From Euryodendron excelsum (taxonomy: Eukaryota; Streptophyta; Magnoliopsida; Ericales; Pentaphylacaceae), in contig CM065377.1 in assembly GCA_033060915.1 (NCBI GenBank), positions 37,970,183 to 38,034,182 on the forward strand: a DNA stretch of 64,000 bases, in the 5' to 3' direction. How positions within the stretch are numbered: position 1 is the first letter of the stretch; each line of letters starts with the position of its first letter. A program made the translations under genes and the position numbers. Below, piece by piece: positions 1 through 10,939 of this stretch. Under the pieces are notes generated by a model, which saw only the letters and a list, made by a program, of their open reading frames with translations, did not search any database and had not been told where the DNA came from.

Positions 1-946
1 AACCATTCTGGGGTTGTGATTCTAAAACAACATGGATTTGAAATATGGACCATAATGATCACATTGAATATTACACTTTCCTAAAAAAAATCATAACCTT
101 TGAGTGGCTAGAATCATCTTAAGATTGTGGTTTTGATAAAAAAAAAAAAAAACAATTTAGGGACTACACCAAAAAATTTGGACACTTTTCTAAAATGTAA
201 TTTCTACACCAAAAAACAAAAAACATCATCTTAACACTTTTCTAAAATAACCCTAACTATGGAATGGCTAGAATCATCTTAGGAGTGTGATTTTGAAAAC
301 AAGTTTGAAAGAGAGAGATTTTGAATGCAAGTTTTAAAAGAGAGTTTTGATATAAGTTTAAAAACAACTTTGAAAACAATTTTGAATGAATGTATGAATA
401 TGATATGCACAATGCAATAGGGTCATGAATATACATGACTAGGTTTCACCACATAATCAAGGGGGTCGAACCCACACCATCAGAGGCTGAATTTGAAGAA
501 TGCCCCTAGCACGGTGAACTTCAATAATTATTCCTAGGCATGAACCGGAGAGTCCCTTATTTCAAGCATGCAAGAAGGGGAGGTAGAAGATGGAGATTAA
601 AATAGAAGAAAACCCAAGTGGGTTAGGAGAAAGAAGAGAGAGGGGGAATTACATAAAAGTAAATAGAAAACCAACCTTTTATTCTTCTTGCTTTGATTGC
701 TTAATTTGCTTTGTATTACTTGAACCTGGATAGTCTTGAAGTTGCAGCACTTGAGTCTTTAATGGCTTCTTGGAGGCTTATGTTTGAGTGTATATGGTGT
801 ATAGAGGTTTGGGTTTGAGTGTATGGAGGCTAAAGCTTGAAGAGACTTGAGAGAATTATGGTTTGGAGAGGCTTTGAGCTCTATTTTCAGAGAAACAATA
901 TTTCTAGATTGAGTTTGCAGACCCTTTCACGCAAGGGGAGGGTCTG

Positions 947-954
947 TATTTATA
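947..954 (-). promoter_or_regulatory. TATA box of RE1 3' LTR
   Basis: TATTTATA on the plus strand reads TATAAATA on the minus strand. The same octamer, in a similar setting, occurs in every other LTR here except the RE2 5' LTR, where it is mutated. It fixes LTR transcription as leftward. Confidence 0.75.
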
Positions 955-1010
955 GGCAACTAAAAACACCTTAGTACCTATTGCAGTGGCTCTAGGGCAA
1001 AAATTACACT

Positions 1011-1073
1011 AGCGCCACTAGGAGTGGCGACAAGCCATTTATTGGCTTGGTGCCACTGCTAGTGGCGCTAGCC
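1011..1073. promoter_or_regulatory. Paired GCGCCAC palindromes upstream of the LTR TATA box
   Basis: Two dyads: GCGCCACTAGGAGTGGCG (1012-1029), and GTGCCACTGCTAGTGGCGC starting at 1050. They lie 57-120 bases upstream of the TATA box in the transcribed direction. The same pair, with the same spacers (AGG then GCT) and in the same order, recurs at 2842-2904 before the antisense ORF. Their function is not known to me; binding of a dimeric regulator or a DNA cruciform are possibilities. Confidence 0.6.
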
Positions 1074-1759
1074 ATTTAAGAAAGTTTTAAGGTAGCAAGA
1101 AACGTATCTTTTGACTCTTGGGACGCAAGACAAAAGATTTGGGCGCCTATCCTACTAACCACCATGCAATTTTTGGCTTGGCTCCTCTTAGGGTGACTTC
1201 GAAAAGTCTAGGAATGATTCGGAAGGTTTTGAGTAACTAGACTCAACCGAGAATGGACGAGAACCTTTAAGGAAGTGTTACAGGGGTAACTAGCTTAAGA
1301 AGCATTTCTGGAATGTTTGAGAAGGTTAACCGGCCCGCCAGGGGCAAAATGATTAATTAAACTGCAAAAATACCGGAATAGACTCAGAGTGACCCATGAG
1401 AAGGCTTGAAGGTTGTAAACACTATTGAGAGTGTTCCGGAGGGTTGCCGGTTTGATACCTAGAGCCGATGTGGTTGGAAAAAGCGATTGGCCCACCAGGG
1501 GTAAAACAACCATTTTACATTGAGTTTGCTGAAATAGACTCGGAATGATTCAAAAAATTGTTAGAAGGTTAAGAATACTATTAGAAGCATTCTTGGAAGA
1601 TAATCATTTTGATACCCAGAGCCGGTGTGGTTCCCAGAGGCGATCGGATACCTAGGGGCAAAATGGTTATTTTGATCGGATGGCCTTAGAATTGATCCAG
1701 AACTGACTGGAAGATACTCAAACATGCCAAATTGTCTTTGGGACAGTCTTAGAAAGGGT

Positions 1760-2460
1760 GGACTTACTGTTCTGAGGACTTAGGTACTTTCCCAAGAAGC
1801 GTGCCGAAAAAAGCCCAAAGGGCAGTTTGGTTATTTTTCATTGGAGTGGGCTAGCAGGCACTATGTTGACCCAGGTTTTGAGTGTTTTTGTTGCTTTGAT
1901 GGTGTGTGACGAGTTGGTTTCCAAAGGTATCTTGTTCTTCAATAAACGTGCCACAACCAAGAGGCGAGTTTGGTCTCGAGGCATAGGGGGTTTGTTGGTA
2001 ATTCTCCATGTCGACCTATTTCTGAGTATTTCTGCCACTTTGACGGTTGTAATGTTTGTGAGTGTTTCTGCCACTCTGATAGTGTGTTTTCATTCCAAAG
2101 ACAGCCTGATCTCGGGAAGCTACTAGATGGACTTGTCGTCTGAGGAATCAAGTTTCTCGAAAGACGTGCCGAATAACGGACATTCTATATTGGCGGGCTA
2201 GTAAGCGCTAGAAGTGAATCATTCTATCATCTCGGGGACTTGGGTTCTATCCCGGTTGATAGGTTTCATGGAACTTATCATTTCGAGGAGTTTTCTCGAA
2301 GAACGCGTTGAATTAGATGGACTTACCATTTGATAGATCAATTTTCTCAAAAGACATGCTGGATTGAATTTGATTGCTTTGGACTAGAATTGAAACTAGA
2401 ATTTAGGTTGAAATAGGGACTTACCATCTTTAGGAAGATGTACCAACTGGAATTGGACTG
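1760..2460. repeat. U3 module series with small inverted repeats (RE1 3' LTR)
   Basis: Five diverged modules begin with GACTTACCGT or a close variant and end near ACGTGCC, each enclosing short complementary arms: TTCT/AGAA near 1780, GTCT/AGAC near 2135, and ATCTT/AAGAT near 2430. Related modules form true minisatellites in the S1, S2, S3 and I4 LTRs. Confidence 0.6.
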
Positions 2461-2641
2461 AGCAATGCCCAAAGGGCATTTTGGTTATTTTGACGCTTTT
2501 GGGTTCGGCGGGCTCATGGAGCGATTGATTGATTGGATTGAGTCTGAAAAACTGGTTTAGACTTGAATGTGTTTGTGTCGGTTTGAATGTGAGTCCAGTC
2601 GAGCTGGAGATTGCCGAGCGGGCAAAAATGGGATGTTTACA

Positions 2642-2664
2642 ATTGTCCCTCTTTTTCTATCTTT
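2642..2664 (-). other. Polypurine tract of RE1
   Basis: On the minus strand the sequence directly before the 3' LTR holds an unbroken purine run, AGAAAAAGAGGGA, four bases from the LTR edge. This is the position and composition expected for the plus-strand primer of an LTR retrotransposon. Confidence 0.75.
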
Positions 2665-2834
2665 GCTTGTTGAAGACATAAAATAATAAAGTAAGAGTCC
2701 CATGATGATCGTGAGGTGATCGGGGGGATGGAGTTTGGAAATCTTTGAAGACGGGAGCTTGAAAATGGTAGTCTGGCCCAAGGGGGCATTTGACATCAGA
2801 GTTTGGCAGGGAAAAGGGCCGAATTGCCCAGAAC

Positions 2835-2960
2835 TTGACTGTGGTGCCACTAGGAGTGGCGCCAGGCTTAAAATAACCTTAGTGCCACTGCTGGTGGTGC
2901 TAGGTCTGAAAATAAAACCAGCAAACTTTTGATTCGAAGTCTGCGGCTTTATAAGAGATT
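2835..2960 (+). promoter_or_regulatory. Putative promoter of the RE1 antisense ORF
   Basis: Two palindromes (TGGTGCCACTAGGAGTGGCG from 2842, GTGCCACTGCTGGTGGTGC from 2882) are followed by TTTATAAG with TATAAG at 2950-2955. Downstream come a purine-rich leader and a splice donor at 3114. The palindromes are the same two found upstream of the LTR TATA box. Promoter activity is inferred from motif layout and from its place ahead of a plus-strand ORF. Confidence 0.5.
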
Positions 2961-3113
2961 TTGAAAGTGTGTGAGAGATTTTCAAGTGTTTTACAAGAGG
3001 GAAGTCTTGAGCATTAAAGCGGTAACCTCGGATATGCCAGAGAGTTGTTGAAAGTGGTCATTGTCGTCAAAATTGTCGCCAGAGAAGAAGATTTTGCCGA
3101 AGAACTCTAAAAG

Positions 3114-4449
3114 GTGAGTTTTTTTGTTTTTCATTGATTTTGATGTGTAGAACTCCGTTTGAGTCTTGCAAATAGCCGAAAATCAATTTTTATACCACGT
3201 GCCTTGGAAAATGTGTTGAACAACCGTATAAAATTTCATGATTTTCTGAAAACTTTTTGAGTGTTTGATTTTTTGAAAAATAGAAAAATACTTGAAAAAT
3301 AAGAAAAATTAAGAAATTAATGGAAATATTTGAATTTGACTTTTAGAAAAATATGAGCATATTTTGGAAAATATTTGAAGTGACTTTGAAAGATTTTTGG
3401 GGCAATTTTTGAAACCCTAAAATTTTAAATTATGGAACAGATGTTTGAAAATTTGAAAATCTTAGGAATGTGCACAGATTGCTTTATATGTGTTGGTGCT
3501 ATATGATTGTGATGTCATGAGGTGCACGGCTTATGTGTTGTTGCAATGTTTTGGGCATTATAGGGAATATTTACAAATGGGACTCTAATGAAATTTTTTG
3601 AAATCAAGGAGAGAGTTAGTTAATTTTTTTTAAATGAATCTTTTTGAAGGGAAAAGATACAAAACCTTTAAAGGTGGGACCTTTTTTAGAGAGAAGGCCT
3701 CGAAAAACAAGGCGGACCTAGAATAAATCTATCGAAAGGAAAACTTAAGAAAATTTTTGAAAATAGAGTTTTGAATGAAAACCTTTGATGGAAATACTTG
3801 GAAAAGTTTTGAAATTAGAAAACTTAGAAATTGATAAAAATTTTGGAAGAAAGAATTTTTGAGGATGGAAAACTTGAAATTTTTTAGGATTGATTTTGAA
3901 TAGAACTTTTTGTAGAAAAATGTTTTAGAAAACCTTGAAACTTGATTGGAATAGAAATCTTTTGAAGGAGAGGTTTAGAAAAATTTGGGATGGATTTTGA
4001 TTGAAACCTTTGAGATTTGATTTTGAAAATGAACTTTTGATTTTGAAATAACTTTGGAAAGGAAAGGTAAAAAGACCAAGGAATTGGTTTTGAGATAGCC
4101 TTTTAGAAGGAAAAGGTTTAGAAACTATTTTGATTTGAAACTTGGACAAAATGTCTAGAAAATTCATTTTGACTCAAAACTTAATTTTGAAGACTAAATG
4201 TACAAAAAATTCATTTCGACTCGAAATTTGAATTTTTGAAGACAATGTATAGAAAATTCATTTTGACTCGAAATTTGAATTTTTTCATCTTCACTTTTTT
4301 CTCTTTTTTTTTTTCTTCTTTTTTGTGCATCGTTTTTTTTTTTTTTCTGTCTTTTCTCTTTTTCTTCCCCCTTCATTTTTTCATACTACTTGTCCTTTTG
4401 AACTATACTTACCATATATCGATGTCCTTACCTTGATTTGGCTTTTAAG
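3114..4449 (+). other. Leader intron of the RE1 antisense ORF
   Basis: The donor is AAAAG|GTGAGTTTT at 3114. The acceptor is GCTTTTAAG ending at 4449, directly before ATG 4450; a long pyrimidine tract covers 4290-4400. RE2 has the matching donor (AAAAA|GTGAGTTTT at 19701) and acceptor (TTTTTTCAG at 21144), again one base or less before its ATG. The inner sequence is A/T-rich purine repeats with no sustained coding potential. Splicing is predicted, not shown. Confidence 0.55.
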
Positions 4450-6299
4450 ATGGCTGATGCGGGTAATGACAGTTCTAAGAGGAGGTGTCGGTCTTAGAAA
4501 GGAACTCGTATGGATTCTGCTAGTAGTTCTAGCTATTGTAAAGGTAGTCACGGATTAGCTAGTTGGGCATCTTCTAGTCAGAGCGGGAAGGGGGAGTATG
4601 CCCCCAGTTGACCCCTTCCTTCTAGTCGAGCCAATTTTTGAGGGGGAGATGAATGCCGAGGAGGAGGCACCGGATCTTAGAGAACGTGTGACTAGTTACG
4701 GGAGGGCTTGTTCTAGTTGCAGATAGACAGATGCTGATTTGGGGGGTCTGGCAGACGTTCCTCCATTGAGGGATCTTGCCTACCACCCCAGTGTATACTC
4801 TTGACAGCACCTATCTCCTCCTCGAGTACAAACATCTTTTAGAGGAGCCGTCCATCAGGCTTTTAGCACTATGTAATGAGGCGCTCCATCTTATCGTGCC
4901 TTCTTAGCAGAGATCAGGTTCGAGGCATTTATGGGATTATAGGCTAACCACTTGAACTAACATTTGGTACTAGCGTTGGTCAAGATGGTTCAGCCAGATG
5001 GGTAGCTTCCATTTTGTGGGTTTTAAGCTGGGCCCTACTCCATTGGATTGGGCCATTATTACAAGAATTTCTTTTATCGGCCATCAGATCACCTTGCAAC
5101 CAGTCAGCAAAGTCGATGCTTGTGCTTTGTTGGATTTACCATCTCCTGACCGTTCAACTTTTTAGCTTTCTTGGCTCAGTCGAGACAAGAGTACCTTTTC
5201 TGTTGAGCCACCCCCTGCGCGGTGAGATATTATGAGGCCACGACTAGTTTTGTACATCATTTTTAGTTGCTTCTGCAACAAGAAGTTGATCATCCCTTTC
5301 CGATTAGTGAGTGTGGCAGCTGACTTAGAAGTGTTATCAAAGCTAGACTGGGGGTCGTTCTCCTTTGGTTGCTTCCTCAGATCCATGCGAGTTTGGACTT
5401 CCTCCTGCTGGGGCAGTGTGACTGGTTTTGACCCTTTTTGGTCTGGTGGAACTATGAGTGCTTGCTGATCTGTCGTTTCAAGGTAGTAGAGGCTGACCTT
5501 TATCCTCAAACCTTTAGATGGGCTCGTGATCAGGTGGCCCGCTGATTTGAGATCGTCGACTTTGTGACGCTACGGGCGAACCTGGAGCTGATAGAGGCAA
5601 GAGATGTGACCCGGCAGCCGTTTATTAGATCAGTTCATTATGAGGAAGTTAGATATCTAGTCCTGATGTCTTTGTCGTGGATTTCCTTTCTGAGTGATGA
5701 GTCTTGGGAGTCTTATCTGGGTGACTGGCATTGCTGTCAGTTTCATGATGAGCTTCGGTCGGCTGGGGATCCACTTGAGTACATATTTGGAGCTTTAGTC
5801 GAGGGGGTTCCTATTCCGTACCAGAAGTGTTAGCTGGGTGCTGGTTTTCTACTTCTTCCAGAAACTGACTACGCCACACATTTTGGAGCTCACTTTGTAG
5901 GCACCTTCACTCAATTTGAGGTGGTGGTTCGAGGTTATGTCGTAGGCTAGGAGGTGGTTGACTTATGGCATCGAGAGGGAGGATATGTGCCTCAGGCCGA
6001 GTTTACTGCCATAAGGGATCAGAGAGATTGGTACCAGACTGAGAGGGACCAGCTTCAAGTGGAGAGAGATTCGTTCCAGACTAAGGTAGCTACTTTGACC
6101 GCACGGTTGGCTCAGATGGGAAGCAGCGGGGTATGTTGTCCTTTCCTCTCTTTTTGTTCTGGCGTTGTTTAGTTATTCATGTGCTTTGCTGATTCAAGTT
6201 CTTCCTTTCCTATAGGATACTGGTGCTTCTTGTAGTAGGCTGGCTCCTCCTGAGCCAGGTTTTGGAGATTTCGACTTGGATATTGACTTTGACCTTTGA
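4450..6299 (+). pseudogene. RE1 antisense ORF, plant-mobile-domain-like protein with C-terminal coiled coil (broken)
   Basis: This is a degraded plus-strand ORF, antisense to gag. It starts with ATG at 4450 just after a predicted acceptor; the N-terminus is Ser/Arg-rich (MADAGNDSSKRR). A frameshift near 4600 is followed by an acidic stretch. Around 5028-5160 the frame holds TPLDWAIITRISFIGHQI, which resembles the core of plant mobile domain / antisense-ORF proteins of Tat elements. From about 5480 to 6130 the frame is mostly open (MTLRANLELIEARD at 5564), with stops at 5831 and 5948. It ends in a heptad-rich segment (RDQRDWYQTERDQLQVERD, 6019-6075) typical of a coiled coil. An 85-base intron at 6131-6215 restores the frame to an acidic end, DFDLDIDFDL, with a stop at 6297. 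I know no biochemical role for such ORFs in these elements. Family assignment is moderate; pseudogene status is clear. Confidence 0.62.
6131..6215 (+). other. Predicted 85-bp coding intron in the RE1 antisense ORF
   Basis: GGG|GTATGTTGTCC opens it and TTCCTTTCCTATAG|GAT closes it, with a branch-like CTGAT 26 bases before the acceptor. It is phase 0: the coiled-coil reading frame ends exactly at the donor and continues exactly after the acceptor for 27 codons to TGA. Unspliced, the frame stops within the intron (TAG at 6170). The size is normal for a plant intron. Confidence 0.65.
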
Positions 6300-8095
6300 T
6301 GGATGCCCCCTTGTTGCAGACTCAACTTCTCTTCTACATCATGAACTAGACATTCATTTTTAGCTCTTTTGTCAGTCCATTTTATTTGTAATCGCTAAAC
6401 AGGATGGATGTTTATGATTTGGATATCTAAATATATTTAAAAATTCATAAATAGGGATAATGTTATTGATGTATGTTTATTTTAGATATGATATTGAACT
6501 GTATTAGTGACTTCTGTTTTTATAGGGGCCATGTCTTATGTATGCGAAGCTCATGCCGAAATTTCTATAAGAAATGCATGCACATGTGAGGAACGCAACA
6601 ATTAATAAAATGAAGGGGGTGCTATCAAGCTCTGCATCCTTGAAATAGCAACTCCTTCCTTTTTAGAGGCTTGGTCTCTCCTTTGGCTCAACCTTACCTT
6701 GACCGGATGATAGCATTTTGTACCTTTCTCATCCTTTTGATCAACTCGGACGTTTTATTTTGCGTTAGTGTATGAGATCATTTAGCTTGAACTCTTAACC
6801 CTCAGGGCTTTGGTAATGACTTACTTGACCTTTAGCCAAGCGATGAGTAGTCAGTCTTTCAATCTGAGGTGGCTTTGTTTTAGGACCATAATGTAGGCTA
6901 AGTTATGGGGTTTTGAATTGACGGGATATGTGGGCCCAAATTTGATATTGATTTCAGTAGGGTTTAGATTCATACCATCCTCGGTTGTTCTTCCAGTAAG
7001 GTTTGGCCCCTTAGCATCCCTTTTTAGCCTCGACAACACGTCTGACTTATTTAGATCAAGCAATCTATTTTCAATCAGAGTGGACTTGAATAGGGTTGTA
7101 ATATAGGCCGTGGTTTTAGGTTTTTGCAAGAAAAAGTAAGGGCTCGAACCTATCGCTTCTACTAAATTTCTTTGTTGCCTAGGAACACCTTTAAATTTTT
7201 CTTTTTACCTTTGCTATATGCTCTTCAAGATGGCATGAAATGACCCCCCCTTTTTTTTAATAAGGTAGCTTGCCCCTTAATAACTATTTCTTTTTTTTTT
7301 CCCTTCCCTCTTCTTTCTTTTTGTGAGGTGGATACTTCTACCCTTCGTTTCTTTCAAATTTTTTCCTTAGTGTTTCGTTTTAACCCATTGTGGGCGATGA
7401 TCCCTAGTTTGGGGTTTTCTTGGAAAAAACATAGTTGGCTCAATGGGTTTGACAATGATTGCTTTTGACTGTATGAGAAATGAAATGAGGGCCTCTCTTC
7501 ATTTTGAATCAAATTGCTTGATCCATAGGGCCTTCACATTACTATAGTGTGACAAAAAATAAGTGACGTTCTTTATTGAGTCCTCAGTTATCTGTCTGCT
7601 CCAGTGTGGGGAGGATGGTCTTAGATCAGGGTTGACAAGGAATTCTTTTACTTTTCGTGAGGCACTACAACCAGGGGATAAAAATATATTTTTTAAAAAA
7701 AATGAAAGTTGGCTCGTCTTCCTTTTGATAATATGGCTACCCATCCCTTAGCTTTGATGTCTTGTAAGTGCTACTTTTAGGTGGTTTCCTCACTCATCCT
7801 TATCTTCTCTCTTTTCAGAAAGTTGATCATACGACGAGTGGTTAACTCATGCTATCACACCTTTTAGGTTAGGTCCTCCATCAAATAGAACACACCCCTT
7901 GTGTTGAAAGCATTCACCATTCACAAGAATATGAGACAACAAGAATTAAATAAAATTTATCATTTTATTATAGCAGTGAAAAGTATATAGCTTTTATGGA
8001 AATTTAGACATAAATTTAAAGACAAAAAGTAGAAGGGATAGAAAGAAAGCGGGTGAAAACACCCTTCTCTTGTATGCTTTTGAGCAGAATCCCTT
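6300..8095. other. Convergent spacer between antisense ORF and gag in RE1
   Basis: No coding sequence is recognisable. Two related blocks, ggaccataatgtaggc (6882) and gggttgtaatataggcc (7093), recur as a pair in RE2 (28505 and 28716); the second recurs in RE3 (54763). A second conserved stretch, gcctctcttcatttt...gcttgatccatagggcc (7491-7533), recurs at 29110-29165 and 55195-55232. T-rich runs lie at 7240-7330. It lies where the two opposing transcripts would end, so it may hold their 3' ends. Conservation between elements suggests it is part of the element, not filler. Confidence 0.55.
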
Positions 8096-10116
8096 TTAGT
8101 AGGGATTTGGGATGATGCCTATATCTTTGATGCTCCATCTATCATTGCAATCATCGAACAAGGTAAGGCAGGCAAAGACTTTTTCTAAGGCTTTGAGTGA
8201 GTTGACATTGACGGTGTAGTTATTAGCTTCATTATCCTTCTTAGTTTCTTTTGTTGTCTTCCTGGTTTCTTCAATAAAAAGGTTGGCTAGCTCGCCTCCC
8301 TCTAGTTCGAATGGCTCTACTGGTGTTTTTAGCTCGTTCAGTTCCCAGCCCATGTCCTCATAGTTAAACTCAGTCACGAGCCAGGGGTTCTTTAATTGGT
8401 GGCGCTCGACCTTGGTATATCTAGGGTGTAGAAATTCATCACCCCAACCGTCAATAACTGTGTCTCTGGCAGGGTCCTCCTCCACAAGTATTGACTCTTT
8501 AATTGGCCAGTCTGGAAGATTTTGCACTTCATTGGGATTGTAGAGATAGATCGGGCATGACAGGAATTCCTCTTCCCAGTCGCTCTCTTCATCAGTCTCC
8601 CAATCCCCTTTATAGTCTTCAACCATGATTACATCCAATTCACCCTCCTCTTCTATTTCCTCTAGTATCAAGTTGATGGTATGGTCTGGCAGAGGATTTG
8701 TGGTTACATTAGGGATAGGAGTAAGGTTTACCGATTGTAAGTCAATGATCTAATTGTCTATTAAGTTTTGAATTTTGTGTTTAAGGGAGAAGCAGCTTTC
8801 GGTGTCATGTCCTTGGCCGCTCGAATGATACTCACAAGTGAGGGCACCATTGAAGGTTGGGGGTAAAGGGCTTGGCAATGGACGGGCCGATATGGGCTTC
8901 AGTATGTTGTTCTTTAGTAGGTTATTGTAGGCTTTGGTTTGGGTGCAGGCTAAGTTATCACAGTTACGGATGCGTCGGGCCAGCCTATTGAAGTTAGGTC
9001 GTGCCCCAATAGGGCAAAAGTTAGCTGCTTGTGCAGGCATGGTTAGAGTGGGCATGGGTAGGATAGGGTGAGATTGAAGTGGTGGACGGTATTATGGTGG
9101 TTGAACATGCAAGATAGAAAACACCCACTGTTCTTTTTGATTACCCCCCTTGCAGTAGCCACCTTTTTGGCTATGTTGGCAAAAGTTTTCCCACTTTTTG
9201 CATAGGCATCTGTAATCCTCCCCATCTTGAGACCATTCGCTATCATTTCTCCTTGCATGATGAGCTTAGAGAAGCCTTTCCCCATGCTAGTGTAGAGCTT
9301 TTCATAGTATATGCCTTGGAAAGTGTGTACGAACAATTGTACATAATCCTTCTCTTCCAACGAGGGATTGACTTGTGCAGCTGCTTCTCTCCACCTAAGG
9401 GCATAACCTTTGAAACTGTCTTTATCTCCTTTACACATTATCATCAAGGACCATCGGTCAGAAGTAAGGTTTATGTTATGGCGATATTGAGCCTTAAATG
9501 CATTGACCAGCTCGATCCATATTGTGATCTTCCTTAAGTCAAGTCGGGTAAACCATTGCAAGGTGGATCCAGTGACACTATGTTGGAACAGTTGCATGAG
9601 GAGCTTTGGATCGTTTCTATAACCACTCAATGCCCCATCATAAAGGCGAAGGTGGATAATAGGGTTACCGATGCCATTATATTTCTAAAAGTCAGGCATT
9701 TTGAACTTGGCAGGTCTTGGATGGTCTGGGAAGAAGCACAACTTGTCATAGAATGCAAGCCCAAAGGTGTCATGGCCATGGAGGCTTTGCAACGAGTCTT
9801 TCAACCCTTGAATTTTCAAAATAAGAGGGTCGAGGGAAGTTCTTTTCACAGCAGGCGAGAGCAATGTGGTTTCCCCTTCTTTAATATTGGCCCCTTTGGG
9901 ATCCTCCTTGTTTTTCCTCATAGCATCGGATTGTAGCACAACCCTTGGGTTAACAGGTTCAGAGTCCTTGGGAAAAATAGTAGATGATGATGGGGCCAAA
10001 GTAGCTTCTTTCATAGCCACGGTTTGGATAAGCTTAAACATCTCATCGATCTTGATTCTCATTTCATTGACCTCCTCTCGAGAGATTGAAGATGACTCAT
10101 CAGGATTGGCAGCCAT
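8096..10116 (-). pseudogene. gag: RE1 gag (broken)
   Basis: Encodes the structural Gag of a Ty3/gypsy element, which packages element RNA in virus-like particles. Read from ATG 10116: N-terminal MAANPDESSSIS, then a segment ending KFKMPDF at a stop (9685). A retrotransposon gag domain follows with LLMQLFQHSVTGSTLQWF (about 9610) and SFKGYALRWREAA (about 9410). After a frameshift near 9080-9130 comes a Pro-rich linker and a zinc knuckle of form CX2HX5HX4C at 8792-8836 (CEYHSSGQGHDTESC). After an in-frame TAG at about 8750 an acidic tail (MVEDYKGDWETDEESDWEEE) runs to TAA at 8096. The RE3 copy supports this as one long ORF. No protease or RT follows. The Tat-lineage call rests on the knuckle form and the antisense ORF. 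Confidence 0.82.
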
Positions 10117-10204
10117 TAATACAGCTCTTTTTCGGGTAATGATGGGGTCTCTAGGTGGATATCGATCTTTCTTAGGAGGAATGGTGGCTTTCTATGGTGT
10201 AATC

Positions 10205-10235
10205 TCTATGAAAGAAAAAGAAAAAAAAGAAAAGA
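10205..10235 (-). other. Predicted splice acceptor before RE1 gag
   Basis: On the minus strand a pyrimidine tract of about 25 bases (TTTCTTTTTCTTTCATAG) ends in AG, with exon AGATTACACC starting at 10205. RE3 has the same arrangement at 57940 (TTTTATTTTACAG then AAACCACACC). In both the frame of gag is entered one base after a G, so the intron is phase 1. Confidence 0.6.
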
Positions 10236-10934
10236 CATAAGCCACAAGTTAGTCTCTGGTACTTAAAGAGCTTTATACAATGCATGCCCTAGGGATGTCC
10301 CATATTGAGAGGGAGACTAAATATGATGCATTTGGGCTCACTTTTTGGAGATAGGGGGTTTGCTCCTGTATACAAATACCTTACCGTCAAGTGAAAACAT
10401 GCATTCATTCATTCATTTACAAAAAGTAGACGAGTACATTGAACTTTGAGTTTAAAATACAAAAGAATCGAAGTACATTTTAATAGGGGGAGAGGGAGCA
10501 TTTTCCTTGGGGACTTCAACCTATCTACTTTTACATTTGAGATCCTAAACTACTCATGAGTCTTTGGATTTGCCTTCTTTGAGTTTGAAATTTGGGAGGG
10601 GGGTCATTGAGAGACCTTGCTATTTGATTGCCCATTGTTTTCTTGACAACCCTATCTTCGTGAGCATAGAGGGATTGGGGCCCCTTCTTATGGAATGACT
10701 TGAGATGCATGCCATGAGTCCTTAGGGTTACTTGGGAACCCTTAGCGTTTTGGTAGGTTTTATGCAAAGGAGAGTGATCTTGGAGTCACTATCTATGGGT
10801 TGATCATATGCATGAAAATGCAGCAACTTGATTTACTTTAGAACTCTTATCTTGACATGGAGTAATAAATGCATGAGTATGTATGCAAAGAGTAAAAAGA
10901 GAGAATGCAATTGTAAAGTTAATATGCATGAGCA

Positions 10935-10939
10935 GTTAT
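10935..10939. repeat. Target-site duplication of RE2, left copy
   Basis: GTTAT directly precedes the RE2 LTR start TGTTGTGCCCC and is repeated at 46572-46576 after its other end. The leader reads through the joined site in agreement with the RE3 leader (around 58660). Confidence 0.82.

Larger units (their letters stand above)
1..2641 (-). repeat. RE1 3' LTR, cut by the window start
   Basis: The right end is ...GATGTTTACA, the U3 terminus in minus orientation (TGTAAACATC). Its last 180 bases match the end of the LTR at 46727-51082, for example the shared gagattgccgag and gtttagacttgaatgtg. Contents from right to left: U3 hairpin modules (about 1760-2460), repeated GATACCCAGAGCCGG blocks (about 1450-1680), GTGGCGC palindromes, the TATA box (947-954), an intron donor near 675, the purine-rich CCTAAA/GGCTAG hairpin zone (1-300) and the conserved block ggtttcaccacataatcaaggggg (about 440). 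The U5 end lies outside the window. Confidence 0.85.
10117..10939 (-). other. RE1 leader, gag-proximal part
   Basis: Untranslated leader between primer-binding site and gag, homologous to 57976-58690 of RE3 (shared cacaagttag, ggagctttatgcaatgcatgcc and aggtttTatgcaa-type blocks). It ends at the RE2 insertion point and resumes at 46577. A reading frame open to the left of the acceptor (10205) lets gag extend upstream of MAANPDES in principle, but in this copy a TAG interrupts it. Confidence 0.7.

Noticed and set aside
4194..4376. Lys/Glu-rich 60-codon ORF on the minus strand
   Set aside because: It is the complement of the pyrimidine tract of the leader intron; low-complexity translation only.
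6300..8095. Hidden protease, RT or integrase remnants
   Set aside because: I read all frames here and in 27935-29690 and saw no motif such as YXDD, DTGA in context, HHCC or the integrase DDE spacing. The DTGA at 6216-6227 is part of the antisense-ORF exon and lacks protease context.
10531..10767. 78-codon minus-strand ORF in the RE1 leader
   Set aside because: The homologous leader of RE3 (58250-58500) does not keep the frame.
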